56,457 nucleotides of DNA from an uncultured Sediminibacterium sp. (lineage in GTDB: Bacteria > Bacteroidota > Bacteroidia > Chitinophagales > Chitinophagaceae). The stretch covers positions 1-56,457 of the forward strand of contig CALDSE010000077.1 in assembly GCA_937911175.1 (NCBI GenBank). The letters run 5' to 3'. The notes under the pieces are model-generated. The model saw only the letters and a program-made list of their open reading frames with translations, was not told the origin of the DNA and did not search any database. The position numbers and the translations under genes are program-made. Below are positions 27,345-37,237 of the stretch, in pieces (position 1 is the first letter of the stretch; every line of letters starts with the position of its first letter).

Positions 27345-29553
27345 AATTCTACGCATAAGCCTTTTTTTTGTCACAAACCTAATTAGCCTGCTAGCTATTG
27401 CACAACCCAATGCCAATATTCAGCAAGAATTTCAGCTGACGATTCAGCCTACAAAAATACCCATTAAATTAGATGGTATTTTAGATGAGCCTGCATGGAA
27501 TACAGTGGAAGCAGTTAGTCAATTTTATAAAAAATTTCCTAATGATATTGGAGCGGCAAAAAAGCAAACTGAGGTAAAATATTTATTCGATGATAAAAAT
27601 ATTTATTTCGCCTTCAAAGTATATGACAGTGGCACGGCCATTATCAAAAGTTTAAAAAGAGATATTGGACATGATGGAAACGATGGAGTTGCCATTGTTT
27701 TAGATCCCTTGAATCAAAAGACAAACGGATTTTATTTTGTTTTAAGTGCATTGAATGTGCAATCAGAAGGTCAGTTGACAGGGGATAGTGAAGATGGACT
27801 TAGTTACAGCTGGGATGCTAAATGGTTTTCTATGACTAAAGATTATGGTAGTTACTGGATTGCTGAAATTGCCATCCCTTTAAAGTCTATTCGATATAAT
27901 GCAGAAAATAAAAATTGGGGCGTCAACTTTGTTCGTATTGATGCAAAAAATTTCGAGTATAGTACATGGACAAGAATTGGACCCAATTTTAAATCATACG
28001 ACCTTGGTTACACAGGATTGATGAAATGGCCAACCAATCCGCCAGCGAGTTCCAATAATGTGATTCTACTACCTTATTTAACAGGTGGCATTAGCGAAGA
28101 TAAATTAAACAGCAAGACCGAAACAACTGGTAATGGTGGTTTTGATGCTAAAATTGCCTTGAACCCTTCTTTGAATTTAGATTTAACAATCAATCCAGAC
28201 TTCTCCCAAGTAGAAGTAGATAACCAAGTAACCAACTTAACTAGGTTTAGTATTTTCTTGCCAGAAAGAAGGGCCTTCTTTTTAGAAAATGCGGATCTAT
28301 TTGCTGGATTCGGTATCCCTCCCATTCGGCCATTTTATTCTAGAACCATTGGCTTAGATAAAGAAGGCAATAAAATTCCTATCCTATTTGGCGCAAGACT
28401 TTCTGGTAATTTATCACCTGATGTAAGAATTGGTGCCATGAATATGCAAACAGGAAGACAAGGCAACTATGCACCTGAAAATTTTTCTGCCTTTACATGG
28501 CAAAAAAGAGTTTTAAAACGATCCTTAATAAAAGGCTATTTTTTAAATAGAGAGAATTTCATTTCAGTGGAGGAAGAAAAAAAGAATCCACTGGACAAAT
28601 ATGGACGCAATGCTGGGCTTACATTTGAATATTCCAATCCAGCTGGAAGCTTTAGTTATTGGGCCAATTACAATCAATCCATGAAACCTACCATCAAAGA
28701 CTTAAATAATTATGCAGAAGCTGGTTTAAGTTACAATGGAAGAAATTTTGGTTTTGTGCTTGATATTGCAAATGTTGGCAAGAACTACTATACTGATATG
28801 GGCTTCGTTCAAAGAATAAGCAATTACGATGCAGAGAGAGACACAACTATTCGAATTGGATTTAAGCATATTTATTCTGAAATCAGTTATACATTAATGC
28901 CAGCGAAAGGAAAACTAGGAAGAATTGAAGCCCGTGCAGAAAATTCTGTTATTTTTAATCCCGATAATAGTTTTAACGAATGGGAAAGTAGTAGTGAAAT
29001 ACAGGCTAATTTTAAAAATTCTTCAAGTATAGAATTAGAACTAAATAATAACGTCACTAACCTTCTTTTCGCTACAAGTTTTACAGATGGCGAACCATTA
29101 CCAGCTGCTCAATATCAATATGCACAATTTGGAATAAGCTATAATTCAGATGCTAGAAAACTGTTTGGGTGGGTTTCTGAAATTAAGGTTGGTCAATTTT
29201 ATAATGGCCAAGTACAAAGTTTTGGCCTTGGAATCAATTGGAGAAATCAGCCTCACCTTAATCTTCGTATAAATGCCCAGCTAAATCAAATTCAGTTGCC
29301 GGGAAAATATGGCAGTACTAGATTGGTCTTAATTGCACCAAGAATTGAATACAATTTTAGTACCCAACTATTTTGGACCACTTTTATTCAGTACAATACA
29401 CAGAGTAATAATTTCAATATTAATAGCAGATTACAATACCGCTATAAGCCAATGAGTGACTTCTTTTTAGTGTATACAGATAATTATTTTACAGACCCTT
29501 TATTTCAAAGTAAGAATAGAGCACTTGTCTTTAAGATCAGTTATTGGTTTTAA
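27337..29553 (+). CDS. DUF5916 outer-membrane-type protein, copy 1
   Basis: The start is the ATG at 27337, overlapping the end of trmD. A signal peptide (residues 1-24) precedes a CBM9-like sugar-binding fold with DGILDEPAW and KFPNDIGAAKKQTEV, at about residues 45-220. The rest is a C-terminal DUF5916 region with the strongly conserved VEVDNQVTNLTRFSIFLPER and RAFFLENADLF, followed by many amphipathic beta-strands ending in an aromatic residue (FKISYWF). Such an end is typical of outer-membrane beta-barrels. The function is unknown; the CBM9-like part suggests carbohydrate contact. It is about 738 residues long and is a close paralogue of the next gene. Confidence 0.88.
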   Translation: MNKILRISLFFVTNLISLLAIAQPNANIQQEFQLTIQPTKIPIKLDGILDEPAWNTVEAVSQFYKKFPNDIGAAKKQTEVKYLFDDKNIYFAFKVYDSGTAIIKSLKRDIGHDGNDGVAIVLDPLNQKTNGFYFVLSALNVQSEGQLTGDSEDGLSYSWDAKWFSMTKDYGSYWIAEIAIPLKSIRYNAENKNWGVNFVRIDAKNFEYSTWTRIGPNFKSYDLGYTGLMKWPTNPPASSNNVILLPYLTGGISEDKLNSKTETTGNGGFDAKIALNPSLNLDLTINPDFSQVEVDNQVTNLTRFSIFLPERRAFFLENADLFAGFGIPPIRPFYSRTIGLDKEGNKIPILFGARLSGNLSPDVRIGAMNMQTGRQGNYAPENFSAFTWQKRVLKRSLIKGYFLNRENFISVEEEKKNPLDKYGRNAGLTFEYSNPAGSFSYWANYNQSMKPTIKDLNNYAEAGLSYNGRNFGFVLDIANVGKNYYTDMGFVQRISNYDAERDTTIRIGFKHIYSEISYTLMPAKGKLGRIEARAENSVIFNPDNSFNEWESSSEIQANFKNSSSIELELNNNVTNLLFATSFTDGEPLPAAQYQYAQFGISYNSDARKLFGWVSEIKVGQFYNGQVQSFGLGINWRNQPHLNLRINAQLNQIQLPGKYGSTRLVLIAPRIEYNFSTQLFWTTFIQYNTQSNNFNINSRLQYRYKPMSDFFLVYTDNYFTDPLFQSKNRALVFKISYWF

Positions 29554-29710
29554 TGTATAGTGGCAAATACTAAAAAAACCTACCTTTTCAGCTTAAAACA
29601 ACTACCCGGCCCTAGTTATAAGCCTCATTAGTAACCGCTTATACATTTTTTCAGAAAAACTTCCAACTAATGAAGGCTGTTTTAGTTACATAGGGGATAT
29701 TTGCACCCTG

Positions 29711-31969
29711 ATGGAATATCAATACCAGCAACTACTCTTTTTTAAAACGGCTTGTAAAAAAGCTTGCTTGCTTCTAAGCTTGCTATTTTCTAGCTATTTC
29801 ATAAATGCTCAAAACATTTCTGAATTTCAAAAAGGCTTTCAATTATATATTCAACCCACCACGGATAAAATAAAAATAGATGGTATTTTAGACGAGCCGG
29901 TATGGGCCACTACTGATGTAGCCAAAAATTTTGTAAAGAAATTTCCCAATGATATTGGAGAGCCTAAACGCCAAACTGAAGTAAGATTTACTTACGATAA
30001 TGAGAATATTTATTTTGGATTTAAGGTCTATGATAGTGGAGCAGCTATCTCAAGAAGTTTAAAAAGAGATTTCGGTAATGAAGGCAATGATGTTGTAGGT
30101 ATTATGATGGACCCACTGAATAAAAAAACCAATGGGTTTTATTTTTTATTAAGCGCTTTAAATGTTCAATCTGAAGATCAACTAAGTTTAAGTTTTCAAG
30201 ACAAACCTACTTGGAGTTGGGATACCAAATGGTTTTCTGCCACCAAGGATTATGGAACTTATTGGATTGCTGAGATAATGATTCCTTTAAAATCTATCAG
30301 ATACGATCCTAAACAATTACAATGGGGTATCAATTTTTTAAGAGGCGATGCAAAACATAATGAATATAGCAACTTTACCAGGGTACCCCCTATTTTTAAA
30401 TCCTACGATTTAGGCTATATGGGTTTATTAAATTGGCCTGCAGCCACACCTAGTTCAAAAAATAATAATATTTTACTACCCTTTATTTCTGGTGCTAGCA
30501 CAGAAGACCAAGAAAATGGAAAGCCTCTGAATACCACTGCCACCGGTGGTTTTGATGCAAAAGTAGCTTTGAATGCTTCTTTAAATTTAGACTTAACAGT
30601 GAACCCCGATTTTTCTCAAGTAGAAGTAGACCAACAAGTAACCAACCTTACAAGGTTCAATATCTTTCTTCCAGAAAGAAGGGCATTTTTTTTAGAAAAC
30701 TCCGACTTATTTTCCAATTTTGGTATGCCCTTTGTACGTCCCTTTTATTCTAGAACCATTGGACTCGATAAAGACGGTAATAAAATTCCTATTTTATTTG
30801 GAGCAAGAATGTCTGGAAATTTAAACCGCGCTACGCGTATTGGTATGATGAATATGCAAACAGGTAAGCAAGGAAATTATGCTGCAGAAAATTTTTCTGC
30901 CTTTACTTTACAAAGAAGTCTATTGAAGCGTTCTGTTATAAAAACTTATTTTTTAAATAGAGAGAATTTTATTTCAGAGCAGGAGGCAAAGAAAAATCCA
31001 TTAGATAGATATGGTCGTAATGCGGGGGTTACTTTTGAATATTCTAATACGGCTGGAACATTTAGTAGCTGGACCGATATCCATAAGTCGTTTAAGTCAG
31101 GTATTAATGATGATGATATGTATGCAACCACTGGGTTTATGACAAATCGAAAACACTGGTCTTATATTACCCTTATTGGAAGTTTAGGTAAAAACTATTA
31201 CACCGACATGGGATTTGTGCAAGGCATTGATAATTATGATGCCATTCGAGATACCACTATACGTATTGGATTTAAGAACTTATTCAATTCGCTTAGCTAT
31301 AGATTATTTCCCGAAAAAGGGCCCATTGGTAAAATGATAGTGAAAATTGAAAGTTTTGCCACCCTACATCCAGATAATTCCATTAATCAAGCCGATAATA
31401 AATTGGGGCCTGATATTCAATTCAAAAATACCTCTATTTTCAGTCTTGAATTAAAAAATACAATTGTCAACTTAAAATATCCTATTTCATTTACAGATGA
31501 TGTTCCTTTACCAGTTGGAAATTATGTATTCAATCAGATTCAGCTAAAGTATGTATCTGATTTGAGAAAGACATTTGGCATAGAGAGCATCTTGAATATC
31601 GGTCAATTTTATAATGGAGAAGTAAAAGGAATTACGATGGGTATCAGTTACAGAAATCAGCCCCATTTTAATCTATTATTAAGCGCTCAATTTAATAATA
31701 TCGTATTTCCGAACCCTTATGGTAGTACTAATTTAGTCTTAATACAACCTAGGGTGGAGTGGAATTTTAGTACAAAATTATTCTGGTCCACTTTCGTACA
31801 ATATAATACACAGAAGAATAATTTCAATATTAATAGCCGCTTACAATACAGATTCAGACCTATGAGCGACTTATTCTTGGTATACACCGACAACTACTTT
31901 ACCGACCCTCTATTTAAAAATAAAAACAGGGCGCTTATCTTTAAGTTCAGTTATTGGTTTAATTTGTGA
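29711..31969 (+). CDS. DUF5916 outer-membrane-type protein, copy 2
   Basis: The protein has 752 residues and the same order as its neighbour: signal peptide, CBM9-like domain (DGILDEPVW), conserved VEVDQQVTNLTRF and FLPERRAFFLENSDLF, and a C-terminal barrel ending in FKFSYWFNL. Identity to copy 1 is high by eye, especially in the central and last thirds; the regions in between differ more. The 157-base spacer shows no gene or strong hairpin. The pair most likely arose by tandem duplication, perhaps with specialisation. The ade gene starts 15 bases after its stop. Confidence 0.88.
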   Translation: MEYQYQQLLFFKTACKKACLLLSLLFSSYFINAQNISEFQKGFQLYIQPTTDKIKIDGILDEPVWATTDVAKNFVKKFPNDIGEPKRQTEVRFTYDNENIYFGFKVYDSGAAISRSLKRDFGNEGNDVVGIMMDPLNKKTNGFYFLLSALNVQSEDQLSLSFQDKPTWSWDTKWFSATKDYGTYWIAEIMIPLKSIRYDPKQLQWGINFLRGDAKHNEYSNFTRVPPIFKSYDLGYMGLLNWPAATPSSKNNNILLPFISGASTEDQENGKPLNTTATGGFDAKVALNASLNLDLTVNPDFSQVEVDQQVTNLTRFNIFLPERRAFFLENSDLFSNFGMPFVRPFYSRTIGLDKDGNKIPILFGARMSGNLNRATRIGMMNMQTGKQGNYAAENFSAFTLQRSLLKRSVIKTYFLNRENFISEQEAKKNPLDRYGRNAGVTFEYSNTAGTFSSWTDIHKSFKSGINDDDMYATTGFMTNRKHWSYITLIGSLGKNYYTDMGFVQGIDNYDAIRDTTIRIGFKNLFNSLSYRLFPEKGPIGKMIVKIESFATLHPDNSINQADNKLGPDIQFKNTSIFSLELKNTIVNLKYPISFTDDVPLPVGNYVFNQIQLKYVSDLRKTFGIESILNIGQFYNGEVKGITMGISYRNQPHFNLLLSAQFNNIVFPNPYGSTNLVLIQPRVEWNFSTKLFWSTFVQYNTQKNNFNINSRLQYRFRPMSDLFLVYTDNYFTDPLFKNKNRALIFKFSYWFNL

Positions 31970-31984
31970 TAGCAAATTAAGCGT

Positions 31985-33619
31985 ATGGGCAATTCCTTTT
32001 CCATTTCAGGTCAATATGTAGATATTCTCAAAAAGCATATCTACCCAGCTACTATTACAGTACAAGATGGCATTATTCAATCTATTGAATCTACTATAGA
32101 TGCCCCTTTACAGTATTTAGTACCCGGCTTTATAGACGCCCATGTGCATATCGAAAGTAGTATGCTTATTCCCAGCTCCTTTGCGCGCATAGCCGTTACC
32201 CATGGCACGATTGGCACTATTAGCGACCCTCATGAGATTGCCAATGTATGCGGAATAGAAGGCGTGCAGTATATGATTGATAATGGTAAAAAAGTACCTT
32301 TTCATTTTTTCTTTGGGGCGCCTAGCTGTGTGCCTGCCACTATTTTTGAAACCGCCGGCGCTGCTATCAATAGCGATCAAGTAAGCAGTTTATTAGCCAA
32401 CCCTGATATTTATTACTTAAGCGAGATGATGAATTTTCCTGGTGTCTTACTCAAAGACGAAGAGGTAATGAAAAAAATTAGGGCTGCACATAAAATTGGT
32501 AAACCAATAGATGGGCATGCACCAGGTCTTAGAGGGGAGGACGCCAAAAGATATATTGAAGCAGGCATTAGTACCGACCATGAATGCTTCACCCTTGAAG
32601 AGGCCTTAGATAAACTTCAGCATGGGATGAAAATTTTAATTAGAGAAGGCAGTGCCGCTAAAAATTTTGAAGCCCTGTATGAATTAATTGAAGACCACCC
32701 TTCTATGATTATGCTTTGTAGCGATGACAAACATCCTGACAGTTTAGTAGAAGGGCATATAAATAGTTTATGCGCACGCGCAGTCACAAAGGGTATTGAC
32801 CCCATGTTTGTTTTAAGGGCTGCCTGCATAAACCCAGTGGACCATTATAAATTACCTATAGGAAAAATGCGAGTGGGCGATAGCGCTAATTTTATTGTGG
32901 TGGAAGATCTTATTTCTTTTAAAGTAAAGCAAACATATATTAAAGGTGAATTAGTTGCAGAGAATGGAAAATCTTTCATTAAAGAAATAAAGGAGAAAGC
33001 CATTAATAAATTTGATGCAGCTGCTATACAAGAAAAGGATATTCAAATTAGTTTGAATGAATACCCACAAGATAAGGGGAAGATTGCAGTTATTGAAGCT
33101 ATCGATGGACAACTTATAACTAATAAATTATGGTTAAGTCCAAAATTAGCCGCAGATAAAATTATTTCCAATACTGAATCAGATATTTTAAAAATGGTAG
33201 TGTATAATAGATACTATGCAGCACCTCCTAAAATAGCATTTATTAAAAACTTTGGTTTTAAAAATGGAGCCATCGCGTCTACGGTTGCACACGATAGTCA
33301 TAATATAATAGCGGTGGGTGTATCTGATGCCGATATAGTGCGCGCTATTAATTTAGTGATTCAAGAGCAAGGAGGCATTAGTTGCGTGAATGATAATGCC
33401 ACCAAGGTTATGGGACTTCCTGTTGCAGGACTTATGAGCTTGGAAGACCCCTATAAAGTAGCCGCCGACTATACCCAAGTTGACATAATGGCTAAAGGCC
33501 TAGGCTCCAAGCTTGGCTCCCCATTTATGACGCTCAGTTTCATGGCTTTACTAGTTATTCCGCATCTTAAATTGAGCGATAAAGGTCTTTTTGATGGAGA
33601 TCATTTTAAATTATTTTAA
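31985..33619 (+). CDS. ade: Adenine deaminase
   Basis: The enzyme converts adenine to hypoxanthine and ammonia in purine salvage. It is an amidohydrolase with the metal motif [11 protein letters not shown] at about residues 50-60, and [12 protein letters not shown]. The C-terminal half has the adenine deaminase-specific [14 protein letters not shown] segment ([17 protein letters not shown]) and a long C-terminal domain. The 544-residue length equals the usual family size. The following gene, upp, is also a nucleobase salvage gene. Confidence 0.95.
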   Translation: MGNSFSISGQYVDILKKHIYPATITVQDGIIQSIESTIDAPLQYLVPGFIDAHVHIESSMLIPSSFARIAVTHGTIGTISDPHEIANVCGIEGVQYMIDNGKKVPFHFFFGAPSCVPATIFETAGAAINSDQVSSLLANPDIYYLSEMMNFPGVLLKDEEVMKKIRAAHKIGKPIDGHAPGLRGEDAKRYIEAGISTDHECFTLEEALDKLQHGMKILIREGSAAKNFEALYELIEDHPSMIMLCSDDKHPDSLVEGHINSLCARAVTKGIDPMFVLRAACINPVDHYKLPIGKMRVGDSANFIVVEDLISFKVKQTYIKGELVAENGKSFIKEIKEKAINKFDAAAIQEKDIQISLNEYPQDKGKIAVIEAIDGQLITNKLWLSPKLAADKIISNTESDILKMVVYNRYYAAPPKIAFIKNFGFKNGAIASTVAHDSHNIIAVGVSDADIVRAINLVIQEQGGISCVNDNATKVMGLPVAGLMSLEDPYKVAADYTQVDIMAKGLGSKLGSPFMTLSFMALLVIPHLKLSDKGLFDGDHFKLF

Positions 33620-33637
33620 TATAGGAAAGAAGAAACT

Positions 33638-33645
33638 TAGATTTG
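33638..33645 (+). promoter_or_regulatory. Putative -7 box of upp
   Basis: TAGATTTG fits the TAnnTTTG consensus exactly and lies 16 bases before the upp ATG at 33662. Confidence 0.35.
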
Positions 33646-33661
33646 AACAAAATTACATGCC

Positions 33662-34315
33662 ATGGTACATCATTTAAGCGAGAAACATAGTTTAATAAGC
33701 AATTGGATTGCTGAATTAAGAGATGTAACTATTCAAAATGACAGAATGCGTTTTAGAAGAAACCTTGAAAGAATTGGTGAAGTTGCCGCTTATGAAATGA
33801 GTAAGCTAATGCCTTCCAAAATACAGGCTACTAAAACTCCATTAGGCATTCATGAATCAAAAGTATTAGCAGAACAACCTGTACTAGCCACGATATTAAG
33901 AGCCGGACTACCCTTGCACCAAGGCATGTTGAACTATTTTGATAAAGCCGATAATGCTTTTATATCGGCCTATCGCAAACACCATGATAACGGTAGTTTT
34001 GAAATAAGTATTGAATATTTAAGTTGCCCCGATTTAAACAATCGTATTGTTATTGTTTCCGATCCCATGTTAGCCACCGGCGCTTCTTTGATTCAAACCA
34101 TTCATGCACTTACTAAAGTATACAAACCCAAGGAACTGCATATTGTAGTAGCTATTGCTAGCAAACAAGGTATTGAAAAGGTAGAAGCTGCACTTGGAAA
34201 AGAAATTCCTATTTGGTGTGGAGATATTGACGATACCCTGAACGATAAAAGCTATATTATTCCTGGCTTAGGCGATGCAGGCGATCTTGCTTACGGCACT
34301 AAAATGCAATCCTAA
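33662..34315 (+). CDS. upp: Uracil phosphoribosyltransferase
   Basis: UPRT makes UMP from uracil and PRPP. The PRPP loop VSDPMLATGASLIQTI is at about residues 131-146, the LRAGLPLHQGML segment is near residue 79, and the C-terminal uracil-binding region contains GLGDAGDLAYGT. The 217-residue length is close to the normal ~208. It follows ade, consistent with joint salvage of free bases. Confidence 0.95.
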   Translation: MVHHLSEKHSLISNWIAELRDVTIQNDRMRFRRNLERIGEVAAYEMSKLMPSKIQATKTPLGIHESKVLAEQPVLATILRAGLPLHQGMLNYFDKADNAFISAYRKHHDNGSFEISIEYLSCPDLNNRIVIVSDPMLATGASLIQTIHALTKVYKPKELHIVVAIASKQGIEKVEAALGKEIPIWCGDIDDTLNDKSYIIPGLGDAGDLAYGTKMQS

Positions 34316-34326
34316 AATCATGCAAA

Positions 34327-35091
34327 TTGCTTAAAGAGCTCATTTTAGCTATTCGTGCTTATTTTACAGCACACCGCTTTATTCTTCAACATAAGTTGTG
34401 GAAGTGGATGATCATACCCGGTATTATTTATGCGTATTTGTTTTTAGTAGGCATGAACTATTTTAGTCAATATTCCAGCTTATTTATTGAGTCGATCATT
34501 TTAAGAACTGGATTAAAGTCTTGGGTAGATAATTTAAGCAGTGATTTAATTGGCTTTTTTATTACCATGGGTAGTTTCTGGCTGTCATTTACCTTACTCC
34601 TATTTTATTTTGCCTTATTTAAATATTTATTTCTGTTTTTGTTTGCTCCTTACTTCTCCTATTTTCATTTACGCATCGAAGCCATTAATAAAAATGAAGT
34701 TTTTGTATTTAATGCAAAGGCCTATCAAAAATTATTACTAAGGGCCTGGTTATTAAATGCCACTAATTTACTATGGCAAACTGTTTACCTTATTCCAATT
34801 GTAATTATTTGTACTTTACCTATCGTAGGATGGTTCACTCCATTTCTTACCATTATCTTAGAATGTTATTTCTTTGGGTATGCCATGCTTGATTATGGCT
34901 TGGCTACAGAAAAACAAAATAAAGTAGCCACGGCTAGCTATGTCAATAACCACAAGGGTTTACCCATTGGTAACGGACTTATATTTTATATGATGCACTT
35001 AGTCCCTATTATTGGTTGGATCACTGCACCCTTTTATTCACTCATTGCAGCACAATTAAATACGCAAGAACTTAAAGACAAAGAACTATGA
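34327..35091 (+). CDS. EI24-domain (CysZ-like) membrane protein
   Basis: This 254-residue integral membrane protein starts with TTG at 34327; an ATG at 34319 runs into a stop at once. It has four to six hydrophobic helices and the layout of the EI24/CysZ/etoposide-induced-2.4 family. A conserved end segment, GNGLIFYMMHLVPIIGWITA, is visible. E. coli CysZ transports sulfate, but the function of the Bacteroidota members is not known. The last codons overlap the next start (ATGA). Confidence 0.75.
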   Translation: MLKELILAIRAYFTAHRFILQHKLWKWMIIPGIIYAYLFLVGMNYFSQYSSLFIESIILRTGLKSWVDNLSSDLIGFFITMGSFWLSFTLLLFYFALFKYLFLFLFAPYFSYFHLRIEAINKNEVFVFNAKAYQKLLLRAWLLNATNLLWQTVYLIPIVIICTLPIVGWFTPFLTIILECYFFGYAMLDYGLATEKQNKVATASYVNNHKGLPIGNGLIFYMMHLVPIIGWITAPFYSLIAAQLNTQELKDKEL

Positions 35092-35789
35092 GCCAAGGAA
35101 AAGTTTTTTTACTACCCATGATTTTACACGAAGAAGGCTGGGAAGCCTTGCCAACTGATATAGTAAAATGGATTGGGCAATGTGACGCCTTCTTTGTAGA
35201 AGAAGAAAAAACAGCAAGGCGCTTTTTCAAAAAGTTATGGAAGGAAATGGTAATTGATAATTATAGTTGGTATCCCATTCATAAAGTGGAGGCGGAACAA
35301 ATAAAGGCCTTTAAAGACTTACTAAAGCAAGGAAAAAATATTGGTATTATTTCTGAAGCAGGTTGTGCAGGTATTGCCGACCCTGGACAACTATTAGTAG
35401 CTGCTGCGCAAGAAATGGGCGTTGCAGTGAAACCCTATACTGGCCCCTCTTCTATTTTATTGTCTTTAATGGCCAGTGGCATGAATGGTAATTTATTTCA
35501 GTTTCATGGCTATTTACCTATTGATATTACAGAAAGAAAGAAAAAAATTCAAGCATTAGAGGCCGATACCATTCAAAGAAATTGCACACAGTTATTTATT
35601 GAAACACCTTATCGTAATAATCAATTACTAGAAACTATTTTAAGTACTTGCAAGCCCCAAACAAAATTATGTATTGGCGTGGATATTACGGGGCCTACTG
35701 AGTCTATTGTAACAGCTACCATGGCGGACTGGAAATCAAAATTACCGGAGCTACATAAAAAATTAGTTATTTTTTTAATAGGGACTTAG
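35088..35789 (+). CDS. RsmI-like SAM-dependent methylase
   Basis: The protein is of the tetrapyrrole-methylase fold and resembles RsmI, which 2'-O-methylates C1402 of 16S rRNA. Its 233 residues lack the C-terminal extension of classical RsmI (~285 residues). The motif around SEAGCAGIADPG deviates from the classical SDAGTPLISDPG, and the N-terminus reads GKVFLLPMILHEEG rather than the canonical GTLYVVATPIGNL type. It is thus a second, divergent RsmI-like group seen in Bacteroidota, not the main RsmI. Its start overlaps the stop of the preceding gene by four bases. Confidence 0.8.
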   Translation: MSQGKVFLLPMILHEEGWEALPTDIVKWIGQCDAFFVEEEKTARRFFKKLWKEMVIDNYSWYPIHKVEAEQIKAFKDLLKQGKNIGIISEAGCAGIADPGQLLVAAAQEMGVAVKPYTGPSSILLSLMASGMNGNLFQFHGYLPIDITERKKKIQALEADTIQRNCTQLFIETPYRNNQLLETILSTCKPQTKLCIGVDITGPTESIVTATMADWKSKLPELHKKLVIFLIGT

Positions 35790-35867
35790 GCTATCCCTAT
35801 TTCTTTCCTACTTATAAAAAGGTATTTACCGCAACTAAAGCATTGAAAAAATGACTTAGTATGCTGC

Positions 35868-37184
35868 ATGGAAAAATCTTCTACCCATTTCAGAGCAGCT
35901 CATCCCCTATTATTTATATCAATCATTCTATTAGCTGGACTTATTTTTGCAAAACTATTTGTACAAGAGCTACTGATAGTAAGCATTAGCGAGGCTACTT
36001 ATTTATTATTATTTTCACTGGTTCTTTTACAATTCATTATTGCTCGTTCGCCTACTTATCCAAATACCCATGCTACTATTCATTCTTATACCTTTTCATT
36101 ATCCAAATATATTGAAGGCCTTTTGGTATACCTTATACTATTTAGCTGGGGTATTTTATTATTTTTTCTAACTAAAGAAAAAAATCTATTTCAAATTCCC
36201 TATCCTGAAGCATTTATTACCTATTGTAGAAATGCTGTCATAAATAAACTAAATGTTTGCATTCCTTCCACTGAAGCCAATGCATTTGCAAAATCATTAT
36301 TATTAGGTGTAAAAACAGACGCTAATAAAGAATTACTAAATGCTTACAAGCAATTAGGTATTATACATATAGTGGCCATTAGCGGCATGCACCTTGAAAT
36401 TATATTTAAAAATATCTTACGCATTACCAGCTGGCTGCCTCGAAAAAAATTATTAATAGCAGTTGAGCTATTCATTGTACTAGGCTTTGTCTGGACCTAT
36501 ACCCTTATGGCTTTCGCAAGCCCTTCCATTGTAAGAGCCGCCCTATTTTTTAGCATTTATTATATAGGTAAATTTAGAGGGGCTAGTTCTTTTACTTTAA
36601 ACGTGATTGCAGGGGGCATTTTAATTTTTCTTTTGTTCGATATAAAAAATCTAGAAAACATTGGCCTGCAATTATCTTATGCTGCCGTACTAGGCATTCA
36701 TTTATTGTATCCTTTATTGAATAAAATGATGCCCATGGACAATCCTGTCCTAGCTTTTTTATGGAGTAATTTATGCATTAGTATAGCGGCACAATTAACC
36801 ACCCTGCCTATTTTGCTTTATTATTTTCATCAACTAGCTTCCATGGTACTTATTAGTAATTTTATCATGGTACCCTTAAGCACCCTTCTTTTATATGCAT
36901 TAGCCCTATTAGTCATTACCCCAAATATCATGGGGCTTGCAACATTAATGGGGCAGATGATAGCAAAATATATCATAGGTATGAATAAAGCCATTAGCTA
37001 TTTGGAGGCCCTACCCATGAATCGTCCCCTATTCATTTCATTTGGACTAGAACAAGTGATTATGTTTTACCTGGCACTACTACTTATGTATGCATGGCTG
37101 TATACAAAACGCGTTCATTGGCTACTGTATGTAACAGGCCTATTTTGCTGCTATACGATTCTAAAGTTATTCAGTACAGGCTAA
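35868..37184 (+). CDS. Reduced ComEC/Rec2 competence-domain protein
   Basis: ComEC forms the inner-membrane channel for DNA uptake. This 438-residue protein has the hydrophobic competence core, with AIPSTEANAF-like start (CIPSTEANAFAKSLLLG) and GIIHIVAISGMHLEII at about residues 165-180, then about eight helices and IGLQLSYAAVLGIH. The N-terminal OB-like DUF4131 domain between the first helices is nearly absent: only a short loop links them. The C-terminal metallo-beta-lactamase domain is missing as well, as the protein ends soon after the last helix. The start is taken at ATG 35868. It could still serve as a DNA channel with partners, or have another role. Confidence 0.85.
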   Translation: MEKSSTHFRAAHPLLFISIILLAGLIFAKLFVQELLIVSISEATYLLLFSLVLLQFIIARSPTYPNTHATIHSYTFSLSKYIEGLLVYLILFSWGILLFFLTKEKNLFQIPYPEAFITYCRNAVINKLNVCIPSTEANAFAKSLLLGVKTDANKELLNAYKQLGIIHIVAISGMHLEIIFKNILRITSWLPRKKLLIAVELFIVLGFVWTYTLMAFASPSIVRAALFFSIYYIGKFRGASSFTLNVIAGGILIFLLFDIKNLENIGLQLSYAAVLGIHLLYPLLNKMMPMDNPVLAFLWSNLCISIAAQLTTLPILLYYFHQLASMVLISNFIMVPLSTLLLYALALLVITPNIMGLATLMGQMIAKYIIGMNKAISYLEALPMNRPLFISFGLEQVIMFYLALLLMYAWLYTKRVHWLLYVTGLFCCYTILKLFSTG

Positions 37185-37226
37185 TTTTTGTGGAAAAGCT
37201 AAAGGAAGCCAAAAAGTGGAAGGGCT

Positions 37227-37234
37227 TACCTTTG
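37227..37234 (+). promoter_or_regulatory. Putative -7 box of purH
   Basis: TACCTTTG is an exact TAnnTTTG match, three bases before the purH ATG at 37238, implying a leaderless mRNA. It supports 37238 as the start against a longer frame from 37094. Confidence 0.4.
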
Positions 37235-37237
37235 CGT